Positions 45,523 to 54,718 of a stretch of DNA of 64,000 nucleotides are shown piece after piece; the first letter of the stretch is position 1, and each line of letters starts with the position of its first letter. The DNA lies in contig WLXD01000002.1 of assembly GCA_012103255.1 (NCBI GenBank), positions 186,001-250,000 of the forward strand, written 5' to 3'. The stretch comes from Acidobacteriota bacterium. GTDB taxonomy: Bacteria > Acidobacteriota > UBA890 > WLXD01. The notes under the pieces were generated by a model. It was not told the DNA's origin, made no database searches, and worked only from the letters and a program-made list of their open reading frames with translations. A program made the translations under genes and the position numbers.

Positions 45523-45929
45523 TCCGAAACCTCGTCCGCACCGGTATCGGTGCTATCCCCGAAGACGCCAGGGGCGTAGTCGCGCATCAGCGCGAGAGTC
45601 AGATCGTCTGCTGGAGCAAAGGCTCGCTGGCCCACATGCACCCGCCACGTGAAGGTGAGACCGCTCTCGCGGGATGCGCACGAAACATCGAGTGTGCCGT
45701 AAAAGCGCGAGATCATCTCGGCGGCGCAATCCACCTGACCTTCACGCGACTCCATGAAGTCGCCGAGCATCGGCTGGCCTTGCACCTCATACGTCGTCAC
45801 GACTTCGATCGAGCGCCTGATGTCGCCAGCCCGATACATCTGATTGATGGTGATCAGCGCGGCAACACCCAGCAACGCGGCCGGAATTACGAGGAACCAG
45901 TTGTCCCAGCCAAGGTGCCACTTCGCCAT
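45519..45929 (-). CDS. Unknown small membrane-anchored protein
   Basis: 136 residues; no family recognised. A hydrophobic helix (about 12-29, WFLVIPAALLGVAALITI) near the N-terminus is followed by a soluble domain of about 100 residues with two cysteines (CAAEM and VSCAS) that could form a disulfide, and an acidic tail (DSTDTGADEVSE). It lies two bases after the NhaC-like gene and overlaps the M16 peptidase start, so it is expressed with them. An N-in topology with an external domain is predicted by eye only. Confidence 0.65.
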   Translation of the reverse strand: MAKWHLGWDNWFLVIPAALLGVAALITINQMYRAGDIRRSIEVVTTYEVQGQPMLGDFMESREGQVDCAAEMISRFYGTLDVSCASRESGLTFTWRVHVGQRAFAPADDLTLALMRDYAPGVFGDSTDTGADEVSE

Positions 45930-45931
45930 CG

Positions 45932-47326
45932 CTAGAGCACCAAACCAACGACGAAGTAGAGAACCGTCGCGCCGGTGCCCGCAGCCAGGGCGTACGGAAG
46001 TTGCGTGGTGACGTGCTCAATATGGTCGCAGCCGGCGGACAACGACGCGACGACCGTGGTGTCCGAGATCGGAGAGCAGTGATCGCCGAAGATGCCTCCG
46101 CCCATCACCGCTCCGACGACCAGCGACAGGTGGGCGCCGCTCTCCAGCGCCAACGGAACCGCGATCGGCATAAGAATAGCGAACGTACCCCACGAGCTCC
46201 CGGTGGAGAACGCGATAACGCAGCCGGTCAGAAAGACGAGAGGGGCCACGGGCTCCGGCGTGAGTAGCGGGGCTACATTCGACGCGACCCAGGGTCCCGT
46301 GCCGAGCGCATTCGCGACGGCGCCAATCGCAAGCGACAGTGCGAGGATCGCGGCTACGGGTAACAGCTGTTGGAATCCCTTCATGGAGATCTCTGTCATC
46401 TCGATGATGGAGAACAGCCCCTGGATCTTGTAGAGAATCATCGCCACGACGACAGCGCCGCTGACGGCCCAGAACACCGAGGTGGCCCCAGAACCTTGCG
46501 TCCAGTCGCCGTCTCCGGTTGCAACAAGAGCGAACGGCACGATGGCGACCATCGTGATCACGGGAAGCAGCAAGTTGATTGCACGCTTGCCCCGCTCCGA
46601 CTCTTCAACGTCGAAATCCTCGGCCGCCCCTACGCGCCCCTCGCCCTCGACGGCCAGGCGTTCTGCCTCCACCATCGGACCGTAGTCGCGCCCGGTAATG
46701 GCGACGACGAAGACCAGGCCAAGGGCGAGCCAAGCGTAGAAGTTGAACGGAATCGCGGCCGCCAGCGCCGACAACGGATCCTCTACGCCCTCGGCGATGA
46801 GAAGACTGAGCAGCATCGCACCCCAGGCGTTTACCGGAATCAGGATGCAGATCGGAGCCGACGTCGAGTCGCAGATGTAGGCGAGCTTGGCGCGCGAGAT
46901 ACGCAAGCGATCGTAGAGCGGGCGGGACACAGTGCCCGTGACCAAGCTTGTGATGTTCGACTCGATGAAGATGGACACGCCCAGAAGCGCCGAGATGATC
47001 TGCGCAGAGATCCGCCCGCGGACCCAACCGCGAGAGACCATCCATTGAGCGAAACCGCTGACCCCACCGGAGCGCTGCATGAGCAGGATCAACGCGCCCA
47101 CGATCAATGTAAACAGCAGCGTCGGCGTGTTCCCGGGATCACCCACAACTTCTGTGATTACGGCGAGGCTGCCTAGCAGCCCCGCTACCGGGTTGAAGCC
47201 GGCGATGATCGTGGCACCAACCCAGATGCCAGCGAAAAGCGACAGATGAACCTGGCGCGTGCGCAGCGCCATGACGATCGCCAGCACGGGCGGAATGATG
47301 GAGAGCCAGCCGTAGTCGGGAGCCAT
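45932..47326 (-). CDS. NhaC-family Na+/H+ antiporter
   Basis: 464 residues from the ATG at 47324-47326, with GAGGA upstream; a longer frame shows no family pattern. About 11 hydrophobic segments. Conserved elements include the central STSAPICILIPVNAWGAMLLSL and the C-terminal TGSSWGTFAILMPIAVPLA and GGGIFGDHCSPISDTTV, which are characteristic of NhaC-type sodium/proton or malate/lactate antiporters. It is first in an eight-gene unit that ends with a sodium-coupled SLC13 transporter. Confidence 0.9.
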   Translation of the reverse strand: MAPDYGWLSIIPPVLAIVMALRTRQVHLSLFAGIWVGATIIAGFNPVAGLLGSLAVITEVVGDPGNTPTLLFTLIVGALILLMQRSGGVSGFAQWMVSRGWVRGRISAQIISALLGVSIFIESNITSLVTGTVSRPLYDRLRISRAKLAYICDSTSAPICILIPVNAWGAMLLSLLIAEGVEDPLSALAAAIPFNFYAWLALGLVFVVAITGRDYGPMVEAERLAVEGEGRVGAAEDFDVEESERGKRAINLLLPVITMVAIVPFALVATGDGDWTQGSGATSVFWAVSGAVVVAMILYKIQGLFSIIEMTEISMKGFQQLLPVAAILALSLAIGAVANALGTGPWVASNVAPLLTPEPVAPLVFLTGCVIAFSTGSSWGTFAILMPIAVPLALESGAHLSLVVGAVMGGGIFGDHCSPISDTTVVASLSAGCDHIEHVTTQLPYALAAGTGATVLYFVVGLVL

Positions 47327-47425
47327 GCGTTCCTCGGGTACCAGGGAAGACGCAATGGTACCTTGCGCTCTGGCCGGGCGTGACAGCCTCGATCCGGGCC
47401 ACATGTCGGCTGCTACACTGCGAGC

Positions 47426-48148
47426 ATGCCTACAGCTCAGGGCCGTCTCCACTACTACTACGGCCTCGAACAGATGCGCTGCCTCGCCAGCTGGGTGGTA
47501 ACCGCTGGCGCAACTGTGGTGCTCGGTTCGCTCGGGATCATCGTGTCCTTCGTGGACTACCGTGGCGACATCACGCACGCTTGCGCACGCTTCTGGGCGC
47601 GGACGTTCCTATGGATCCACGGAGTGCACCTCGACGCCCGTGGCCTGGCAGAACTCGTACCCGGTACGGACTACGTATTCGTCGCCAACCACAACTCGGC
47701 ACTGGATATCCCGGCCCTCCTGGCGGCCTTGCCACTTCGCTTCCGAATGGTCGCCAAGGAATCTCTGTTCCGAATCCCTTTTCTTGGCTGGTACATGCGG
47801 CGCGTCGGCTACGTGCCGGTACCTCGAAGCTCGGCCACCGACCTCGGCGAGGCTGCGCGGGCACTCCAGAACTCCTCGATTCTGGTGTTCCCCGAGGGCA
47901 CCCGGACCGATGAACAGGAACTGGCGCGCTTCCGCAAAGGCGGCTTCTTCCTTGCCCGGCAGACCGAGTCACCCATCGTGCCCGTAGCCGTGATCAACAG
48001 CGGGCGTCTGCTCCCCCGCGGCAAGGCCTGGGTGAACCTCGGTGTCGTCGAGGTAAGGGTCGGCAAACCGATCGACTCCACCGGCGACGAATCTCTGGCG
48101 GAGCTAGCCGAACGCTGTCGTACGGCAGTAGCAACGCTCCCGCTGTGA
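47426..48148 (+). CDS. plsC: 1-acyl-sn-glycerol-3-phosphate acyltransferase
   Basis: 240 residues. N-terminal membrane segment (about 20-45), catalytic H-x4-D motif in VANHNSALDIPALLAAL, glycerol-binding FPEGTRTDEQE, and VPVAVINSGRLLP. It acylates lysophosphatidic acid to phosphatidic acid. The stop overlaps the rhomboid start (GTGA). Divergent to the NhaC gene; the 99-base interval carries two GGTACC palindromes 20 bp apart (47337-47342, 47357-47362). Confidence 0.93.
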   Translation: MPTAQGRLHYYYGLEQMRCLASWVVTAGATVVLGSLGIIVSFVDYRGDITHACARFWARTFLWIHGVHLDARGLAELVPGTDYVFVANHNSALDIPALLAALPLRFRMVAKESLFRIPFLGWYMRRVGYVPVPRSSATDLGEAARALQNSSILVFPEGTRTDEQELARFRKGGFFLARQTESPIVPVAVINSGRLLPRGKAWVNLGVVEVRVGKPIDSTGDESLAELAERCRTAVATLPL

Positions 48149-48852
48149 TCCCGCTTCGCGATGAGAACCCCAGCCGGCACACGCCGTGGATGACCTGGCT
48201 GCTGCTGGGGGGAAACTTGCTGGTGTTCGCGTACCAGATGCGGATCCGCATGCTGGGAGGCGACGACGCCTATGTGTCGCTCTTCTTTCAGCTCGGCGTG
48301 ATCCCCGAGTCGTTGACGTCGCCCAGCGCGTGGGCGGACATGCCTCTACCGGCTCCGCTGACGCTGTTCACGTCAATGTTCGTGCACGGCGACTTGTTTC
48401 ACCTTGGCGGCAACATGCTCTATCTATGGGTCTTCGGGGACAACGTCGAAGACATGATGGGTCCGTTCCGCTTCCTCGCGTTCTACGTACTTTGCGGCCT
48501 GGGCGCGGCCGCGACTCAGGTGGCATTGATGCCCGGTAGCGATGTGCCAATGGTGGGCGCGTCGGGTGCGATCGCCGGCGTGCTCGGCGCCTACGTGATC
48601 CTGTTCCCCGGGGCTCAGGTGCTCACTCTGGTGTTCCTGCTGATTTTCATCCGCATCATGTACCTACCTGCCTTCGTGTTGCTCGGCATCTGGTTTCTGA
48701 TCCAGGTGATCTCTGCGGGCGGAGCTAGCGCAGCAGGAGTCGCATGGTGGGCGCACATCGGCGGCTTCGTCGTCGGCGTGCTGCTTCTGCGGACGTTCGC
48801 GGTCCGCCGACCCATGAGAGTCGTGCAGGCCCGCTATCGCAGGATGGACTGA
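48145..48852 (+). CDS. Rhomboid-family intramembrane serine protease
   Basis: 235 residues starting at the GTG 48145-48147. Six to seven transmembrane segments. The catalytic serine is in MVGASGAIAGVLGAY (GxSG) and the catalytic histidine in WWAHIGGFVVGVLL. The loop HGDLFHLGGNMLYLWVFGDNVEDMMG is the conserved L1 region with the family H and N residues. It cleaves membrane proteins; targets unknown. Coupled to plsC. Confidence 0.92.
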   Translation: MIPLRDENPSRHTPWMTWLLLGGNLLVFAYQMRIRMLGGDDAYVSLFFQLGVIPESLTSPSAWADMPLPAPLTLFTSMFVHGDLFHLGGNMLYLWVFGDNVEDMMGPFRFLAFYVLCGLGAAATQVALMPGSDVPMVGASGAIAGVLGAYVILFPGAQVLTLVFLLIFIRIMYLPAFVLLGIWFLIQVISAGGASAAGVAWWAHIGGFVVGVLLLRTFAVRRPMRVVQARYRRMD

Positions 48853-48855
48853 GCG

Positions 48856-48878
48856 GCTGGGAGTCCTAGTCTCCCAGC
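48856..48878. terminator. Hairpin at the rhomboid/sucD convergent junction
   Basis: A perfect 8-bp inverted repeat (GCTGGGAG and CTCCCAGC) with a 7-base loop sits between the converging genes; the sucD stop codon lies in the loop. It could end transcription in both directions, although no T-run follows on either strand. Confidence 0.45.
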
Positions 48879-49741
48879 ACCTCCAGAACCTTCGCACCGA
48901 TCTCCGACGGGCTCTCCACTACATGCGCTCCAGCGGCGGTCAGTGCTTTCATCTTCTCGGCAGCGGTACCCTTGCCGCCGGCAATGATCGCGCCCGCATG
49001 GCCCATACGCTTACCGGGAGGAGCCGTCTGCCCCGCGATGAACGCGATGACTGGCAACGGGTAGTCGTCCGCGATGTACGCGGCCGCCTCTTCTTCGCCG
49101 CTTCCGCCAATCTCGCCGATCATCACCACGGCATCTGTGCCCTCGTCCTCGGCGAAGCGTTCCAGGCAGTCGCGATGAGTCGTGCCGATCACCGGATCGC
49201 CGCCGATGCCGATGCAAGTTGACTGGCCGATTCCCACGCGAGTGAGCTGATCGACCGCCTCGTAGGTCAAGGTGCCCGAGCGTGAGATGACCCCTACCCT
49301 GCCTTCCTTGTGCACGAAGCCCGGCATGATGCCGACCTTGCACTGGCCCGGCGTGATGACTCCCGGACAGTTAGGTCCGATGAGTCGCGTACCGCGCGCA
49401 TTGCAGTAACCCACAACGTCGACCATATCGAGAGCGGGTACGCCCTCGGTAATGCAAATTGCCAGACGCACGCCGGCGTCGGCTGCCTCCATGACCGCGT
49501 CGGCCGCGAATGGCGGCGGCACGAAGATCAACGAAACGTCTGCGCCGGTTGCTGTCACGGCTTCGGCGACGGTATTGAACACGGGCACAGTGTCTTCAAA
49601 CATCTGGCCACCCTTACCGGGCGTCACTCCCGCCACAACGTTGCTGCCGTACTCGATGCACTGGCGCGCGTGGAACGAGCCCTCGGAGCCGGTAATGCCC
49701 TGCACGAGAATGCGCGAATCGGAATCAACAAAGATGCTCAT
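48866..49741 (-). CDS. sucD: Succinyl-CoA synthetase alpha subunit
   Basis: 291 residues. CoA-binding N-terminal domain ([22 protein letters not shown]), the nucleotide-loop [12 protein letters not shown] and [14 protein letters not shown], and the phospho-histidine in [25 protein letters not shown]. It forms succinate and NTP from succinyl-CoA with SucC, encoded six bases upstream. The last codons are part of the junction hairpin. Confidence 0.96.
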   Translation of the reverse strand: MSIFVDSDSRILVQGITGSEGSFHARQCIEYGSNVVAGVTPGKGGQMFEDTVPVFNTVAEAVTATGADVSLIFVPPPFAADAVMEAADAGVRLAICITEGVPALDMVDVVGYCNARGTRLIGPNCPGVITPGQCKVGIMPGFVHKEGRVGVISRSGTLTYEAVDQLTRVGIGQSTCIGIGGDPVIGTTHRDCLERFAEDEGTDAVVMIGEIGGSGEEEAAAYIADDYPLPVIAFIAGQTAPPGKRMGHAGAIIAGGKGTAAEKMKALTAAGAHVVESPSEIGAKVLEVLGD

Positions 49742-49747
49742 TTTCGC

Positions 49748-50932
49748 CTAGGCCTCCGCCTGCCCGCTGGCTGCGTTGACCGCCTTCTCCGCGGCCTCGC
49801 GCAAAGTCTCTGCCACGAGGAACTCGAGATCGGACTGACGCAGAATCTCGCGCCCTTCCTCTGCGTTCGTACCCTGAAGTCGGACGACTACCGGAACGTT
49901 TACCTCGACGGTTCCAAGAGCTTCAATCACGCCCTTGGCCACCCGGTCGCAGCGGACGATTCCACCAAAGATGTTGATCAGGACCGCGCTCACGCGCTCT
50001 CCTTTCATGAGGATGCGGAACGCGTTCGCGACACGCTCGACCGAGGCTCCGCCACCAACGTCCAGGAAGTTCGCAGGGAACCCGCCTGCGTTGCTGATCT
50101 CGTCCATCGTGCCCATGGCCAGCCCAGCTCCGTTGACCATGCAGCCAACGGTGCCGTCGAGCGCTACGTAGCTGAGGCTGTGCTCCGCAGCTTCCAGCTC
50201 CAGTGGCTCTTCCTCTGAAGGATCGTGAAGCTCCGCAAGATCCGCGTGGCGGTACAGCGCGTTGTCGTCGATGTCGAACTTCGCATCAAGCGCGATCACG
50301 TTATCGTCGCCCGTAATCACCAGCGGATTGATCTCCGCCAGCGAAGCGTCCAGGTCGCGGTAGGCATTGGCAAGCTTCAGGATCGTCGCCGCCGCGCCGC
50401 GCGCCGCCTTGCCGCTCAAACCCAGGTTATACGCAAGGCGAGTCACCTGGAACGGACGCAGTCCCCACCCTGGAGCGCAGTGCTCGCGGATGATCGCGTC
50501 CGGATTCGTCTCGGCAACCTCTTCGATATCCATGCCGCCTTCGGCAGATGCGATCACCACCGGGCAACGCGAGCTCCGATCAAGCGTTAGCGCGACATAT
50601 AGCTCGTTGGCGATGTCGGCGCCGCCCTCGATGTAGACCGTGTTCACCGGAACGCCTTCCGTTCCGGTCTGCGGGGTCACGAGCTGGCTGCCAAGCATCG
50701 CTCCGGCAAACTCAGCCGCTTCGTCGGCGGTCGACGCCAACTTGATCCCACCGCCTTTGCCGCGGCCACCAGCGTGAACCTGCGCCTTTACGGCGACCCT
50801 GGCACTTCCGGCAGCAAAGAGCTTCTCGGCTGCAGCCCGAGCCTCGTCTGCACTCGCGGCCACGTGACCGTCCGGAACGGTGACACCGCGCTCGCGCAAC
50901 AGCGCCTTCGATTGGTATTCGTGTAGCTTCAA
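49748..50932 (-). CDS. sucC: Succinyl-CoA synthetase beta subunit
   Basis: 394 residues from a TTG (50930-50932) that overlaps the bioY stop (TTGA). N-terminal MKLHEYQSKALLRERGV and ATP-grasp motifs (VKAQVHAGGRGKGGGIKLA), C-terminal EINPLVI, NGAGLAMGTMDEI and NIFGGIVRCDRVA. Usual length and the standard sucC-sucD order. Confidence 0.96.
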   Translation of the reverse strand: MKLHEYQSKALLRERGVTVPDGHVAASADEARAAAEKLFAAGSARVAVKAQVHAGGRGKGGGIKLASTADEAAEFAGAMLGSQLVTPQTGTEGVPVNTVYIEGGADIANELYVALTLDRSSRCPVVIASAEGGMDIEEVAETNPDAIIREHCAPGWGLRPFQVTRLAYNLGLSGKAARGAAATILKLANAYRDLDASLAEINPLVITGDDNVIALDAKFDIDDNALYRHADLAELHDPSEEEPLELEAAEHSLSYVALDGTVGCMVNGAGLAMGTMDEISNAGGFPANFLDVGGGASVERVANAFRILMKGERVSAVLINIFGGIVRCDRVAKGVIEALGTVEVNVPVVVRLQGTNAEEGREILRQSDLEFLVAETLREAAEKAVNAASGQAEA

Positions 50933-51504
50933 CGTATGGAAGTCGGGTTGGGCCAGCGACGCACGATCGCCGACGCGGTGAGAGTCTTCACGATGTCGCC
51001 CGGGATGAACGGGGCCACGCCGAGCAGGAATGCCTGAGCAAGATCGAGTTCAAGAAGCATCGCCAGATGCAGCGCTCCGCACGTAAGGATCACCGCGGAG
51101 CCGGCCATCATCGAAAGGGCAGCTCGTCCCATGGTGGTCGCGCGACCGTCGAGCAGCCGGCTAACGATCAGCACAGCAACGAACCAGCCCAGGATGTAGC
51201 CGCCGGTCGCACCGGTAAACGCAGCGAGGCCGCCGCGCATACCTGAGAGCACCGGGGCTCCGAGAAGCGCGACGCCCACGTAGAGCGCAAGTCCGGGGAT
51301 CGCGACTCGCATGCCGAGCCAGGCGCCACCGAGATAGAGCGCGAAGGTCTGCAACGTGATCGGCACGGGTGTAAACGGCAACGGAATACGAAGCTGTGCT
51401 GCGATCGCAAGAGCCACGGCAAAGCCGACTGCGCCGATTGCCATGGTGGCGGCGGAGAGACTCTCGTCGCGGGCATCGAGCGCACGAGCTGCGACTTTCG
51501 GCAT
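50929..51504 (-). CDS. bioY: Biotin transporter substrate-binding subunit BioY
   Basis: 191 residues from the ATG at 51502-51504 with GGAGG upstream. Six hydrophobic segments; BioY hallmarks are PLPFTPVPITLQTFALYLGGAWLG and GATGGYILGWFVA, and VAPFIPGDIVKTLTAS near the end. It captures biotin as the S-component of an ECF transporter; no ECF A/T genes are in view. The accBC genes at the left edge of the window encode biotin-dependent enzymes. Its stop overlaps the sucC start, so it leads the sucCD transcript. Confidence 0.92.
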   Translation of the reverse strand: MPKVAARALDARDESLSAATMAIGAVGFAVALAIAAQLRIPLPFTPVPITLQTFALYLGGAWLGMRVAIPGLALYVGVALLGAPVLSGMRGGLAAFTGATGGYILGWFVAVLIVSRLLDGRATTMGRAALSMMAGSAVILTCGALHLAMLLELDLAQAFLLGVAPFIPGDIVKTLTASAIVRRWPNPTSIR

Positions 51505-51603
51505 GGTTTCCTCCGGCGAGAATTCACCCCGACTGGGGCTAAGGACAGGCCGCGACGGCGGCCCCAACGAGGCTACCATTTGGGGTTCGACCGTCAAGCG
51601 TGG

Positions 51604-52725
51604 CTACGCCACCGTGCGACCAATAGCAGGCGCGATCTGACGCAACTGCTCGACCAGCGTCACGAACTGCTCCGGGAACAAGGACTGAGGGCCATCGGAC
51701 AACGCCTGCTCGGGCGTGTTGTGTACCTCGACGATCAGCCCGTCGGCGCCGGCTGCCACGGCGGCACGCGACAACGGTGCAACTTTGTCTCGGATGCCGA
51801 TCGCGTGACTGGGGTCTCCAATCACCGGCAGGTGCGAGAGCTTCTTGACGATTGGAAACGCCGAGATGTCGAAGGTGTTCCGACTGTGACGTTCGAATGT
51901 CCGGATGCCGCGCTCGCAGAGGATCACGGCGTGATTTCCGCCGGCCATGATGTATTCCGCTGACATGAGCCATTCCTCGATCGTGGCGGACAGACCGCGT
52001 TTCAACAGCACCGGTCGACGCTGCCGCCCGAGAGCCTTGAGCAGCGCGAAGTTCTGCATGTTGCGAGCGCCGACCTGAAAGATGTCGACGTACTCCGACA
52101 TGAGCTCGAGCTGCGAAGGATCCATGACCTCCGAGATGGTCTTGAGGCCATTCGCCTCAGCGGCCGCGCGCAGGTAGCGCAGGCCGTCGCCGCCCAGACC
52201 CTGGAAGGAATAAGGAGACGATCGCGGCTTGAACGCACCGCCTCGCAGAATCTTGGCACCAGCCTTTGCCACATGCTCAGCCACGATGTGGATCTGCTCT
52301 TCGCTCTCCACACCACACGGGCCCGCCATGAGCACCACCTCGGAGCCACCAATCCTGACGTCGTCCAGTTCGATGACCGTCGGCTCGGCCCGGAAGGATC
52401 GTGATACGAGCTTGTACGGCTTCGAGAGATTGAGAACCTCTTTGACTCCGGGGAGCACTTGCAGCTCGCGCGGGTCCACCGGTCCACCGTTGCCGCCCAC
52501 CGCGCCCAGCACGGTGCGCTCGGCGCCCGCGGATTCATGGACGTCAAAGCCCATCGCGGCGAGTCGCTCTCGTACGCGACCCAGTTCGTCCGGGCCTGCG
52601 GCGCCGTCCATGACGATGACCATGCCAACGTCGCTACCGCTTACCACCTCGGTCAGCTGTTCGGTGTCTTTCATCTCGAAATCATCCATTCCGCCAGAGG
52701 CGTTGGTCCTGTTTTTGAGTCTCAC
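51604..52725 (-). CDS. aroF: 3-deoxy-7-phosphoheptulonate (DAHP) synthase, AroA-beta type with N-terminal regulatory domain
   Basis: Up to 373 residues from a GTG at 52725; ATG codons at 52689 or 52674 are also possible. The N-terminal ferredoxin-like regulatory domain (about 33-115, MVIVMDGAAGPDELGRVRERL) precedes the barrel: LMAGPCGVESEEQI, GGAFKPRSSPYSFQGLG, VGARNMQNFALLKAL, LKRGLSATIEEW and DPSHAIGIRDKVAPLS. It makes the first committed intermediate of aromatic synthesis. Its start is six bases after trpA, so it is probably induced with the trp genes. Confidence 0.92.
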   Translation of the reverse strand: MRLKNRTNASGGMDDFEMKDTEQLTEVVSGSDVGMVIVMDGAAGPDELGRVRERLAAMGFDVHESAGAERTVLGAVGGNGGPVDPRELQVLPGVKEVLNLSKPYKLVSRSFRAEPTVIELDDVRIGGSEVVLMAGPCGVESEEQIHIVAEHVAKAGAKILRGGAFKPRSSPYSFQGLGGDGLRYLRAAAEANGLKTISEVMDPSQLELMSEYVDIFQVGARNMQNFALLKALGRQRRPVLLKRGLSATIEEWLMSAEYIMAGGNHAVILCERGIRTFERHSRNTFDISAFPIVKKLSHLPVIGDPSHAIGIRDKVAPLSRAAVAAGADGLIVEVHNTPEQALSDGPQSLFPEQFVTLVEQLRQIAPAIGRTVA

Positions 52726-52731
52726 ACATCG

Positions 52732-53538
52732 TCAATCCCGTCGCCCGCAGCTGCGGGCCGCCGCCACCAGTTCGCCGACAAACTCGACGGCGACTGACAC
52801 CCGATCAGCCGCCACCGCTAACCGATCGATCAGGGCACTTCCGACAACTACGCCAGCCGCGTGGGGGCCGAGGCGCTTGACGTCGCTAGCGTTCTTGATG
52901 CCAAAGCCGACAACAAATGGTTTGGATGCAACTTCACCGACTCGCTGCAGAAACTCCACGGTCGAGTCGCCGCCAGCTCCGGACGCCCCCGTCACCCCGG
53001 TAATGCTCACGCAGTAGGAGAAATCTGTTGAGCAGCTGTCGATCGTGCCGATCCGCTCGCGCGAGGTATTGGGCGCTATCAAGAAGACGAGCGACAATCC
53101 CACCGGTTGGCACAAAGCGGAGAGTTCCTGCGCTTCCTCCGGCGGGAGATCGGGCACGATCAGGCCATCCACGCCAGCGTCCGCCGCGTCGCGGACGAAC
53201 TCTGCGAGGCCATAGCGAAGTAGCGGATTGCAGTACCCCATGAGCAAGAGGGGCACATCGTCCATCTCGGGCGAGAGTCGCACCTCACGCACTACCGTGA
53301 GGACGCCCCGTAGCGTCATGCCGCCGGCCAGCGCAGTCTCGCTCGCAGCTTGAATCGTGGGACCGTCCGCCAGCGGATCGGAGAACGGGATGCCTATCTC
53401 GATCATGTCGGCTCCGGCCGCACCCATCGCGCACACCACAGGCACGGTCGCACCAGGCTCCGGAAACCCGGCTGTCACGAACGGGATCACCAACGGGCGC
53501 TCGGCGCGCCTGGCAAGCACTGCCTGGATCCTATCCAT
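52732..53538 (-). CDS. trpA: Tryptophan synthase alpha chain
   Basis: 268 residues from the ATG at 53536-53538, overlapping the trpB stop by eight bases. Catalytic Glu in [14 protein letters not shown] (near residue 45) and Asp in [10 protein letters not shown]; the phosphate loop is [10 protein letters not shown] and the [11 protein letters not shown] segment is typical. Cleaves indole-3-glycerol phosphate to indole. Longer upstream frame overlaps trpB and is not used. Confidence 0.95.
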   Translation of the reverse strand: MDRIQAVLARRAERPLVIPFVTAGFPEPGATVPVVCAMGAAGADMIEIGIPFSDPLADGPTIQAASETALAGGMTLRGVLTVVREVRLSPEMDDVPLLLMGYCNPLLRYGLAEFVRDAADAGVDGLIVPDLPPEEAQELSALCQPVGLSLVFLIAPNTSRERIGTIDSCSTDFSYCVSITGVTGASGAGGDSTVEFLQRVGEVASKPFVVGFGIKNASDVKRLGPHAAGVVVGSALIDRLAVAADRVSVAVEFVGELVAAARSCGRRD

Positions 53539-54718
53539 GACCAGTGGCTCCACTCCGCGCAGCCACAGCTGCGACGTCCTTGTCCCCCCGGCCGGACAGA
53601 CAAATGACGAGGCGATCGTCGGCAGAAAGGCCCGTTGCGGCCATGTTGCGAACGTGCGCCACCGCATGGGCCGACTCGAGCGCAGGGATGATCCCTTCGA
53701 CGCGAGCCAACCAATGGAAGGCTTCGACCGCCTCCGCGTCGGTGACGCTCACGTACTCCGCCTTGTCCTGCGCGTTGAGCCACGCGTGTTCAGGCCCGAC
53801 ACCTGGATAGTCCAACCCTGCCGACACCGAGTGCGCCAACTGGACCTGACCGTCTGCGTCCTGAAGGAGAAGAGAACGCGCACCGTGAAGCACGCCGGGT
53901 GACCCCTTGGTGAGCGTCGCGGCGTGCCGATCCGTTTGAACGCCTTCGCCCGCCGCCTCGACTCCGATCAGGCGCGGCCCAACGTCGATCCAGTCGTAGA
54001 AGAACCCGATTGCGTTGCTGCCACCGCCCACACACGCAACCAGATGCGTGGGTGGCTTCGCCGACACTTCCATGTGCTGACCGCGCAGTTCCCTGCCGAT
54101 CACCCTGTGAAAGTCGCGCACCATACGAGGGTACGGATCGGGCCCGACCACAGATCCGATGACATAGAAGGTCGTCGCAACATTCGTGACCCAATCGCGG
54201 ATGGCCTCATTGGTGGCGTCCTTCAAGGTCTTGCTTCCCGAGGACACCGGCACGACGTCGGCACCAAGCATCTGCATCCGGAATACGTTGAGTGCCTGTC
54301 GCTCGATGTCTTCCTCGCCCATGTAGACGACGCACTCGAGTCCGAAGCGCGCGGCTACAGTCGCCGTCGCCACGCCGTGTTGACCCGCTCCCGTCTCGGC
54401 AATGATCCGTCGCTTGCCCATCCGGAGCGCCAACAGCACCTGGCCGATCGTGTTGTTGATCTTGTGAGCACCCGTGTGCAGCAGGTCTTCGCGCTTCAGC
54501 CAAACCGCCGCTCCGACCTCCTCCGAAAACCTTTCTGCGAAGTAAAGCGGCGTCGGGCGGCCCGCATAGTCCCTGAGTAGGTCTTCGAGCCGGAGCAAGA
54601 ACGCCTCGTCCGATTTGGCCGAGCGGTACGCCTGTTCCAGTTCGTTCAGTGCAGGAATCAGGGTCTCCGGCACGTAGCGACCGCCGAACTCGCCGAAGTA
54701 CCCATCCCGGTCGCCCAT
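53531..54718 (-). CDS. trpB: Tryptophan synthase beta chain
   Basis: 395 residues from the ATG at 54716-54718, sharing a base with the trpF stop (TGATG). The PLP lysine is in HTGAHKINN, and GGGSNAIG is the phosphate-binding loop; [13 protein letters not shown] and the C-terminal LSGRGDKD are conserved. Condenses indole with serine. Longer in-frame extension overlaps trpF. Confidence 0.96.
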   Translation of the reverse strand: MGDRDGYFGEFGGRYVPETLIPALNELEQAYRSAKSDEAFLLRLEDLLRDYAGRPTPLYFAERFSEEVGAAVWLKREDLLHTGAHKINNTIGQVLLALRMGKRRIIAETGAGQHGVATATVAARFGLECVVYMGEEDIERQALNVFRMQMLGADVVPVSSGSKTLKDATNEAIRDWVTNVATTFYVIGSVVGPDPYPRMVRDFHRVIGRELRGQHMEVSAKPPTHLVACVGGGSNAIGFFYDWIDVGPRLIGVEAAGEGVQTDRHAATLTKGSPGVLHGARSLLLQDADGQVQLAHSVSAGLDYPGVGPEHAWLNAQDKAEYVSVTDAEAVEAFHWLARVEGIIPALESAHAVAHVRNMAATGLSADDRLVICLSGRGDKDVAAVAARSGATGHG

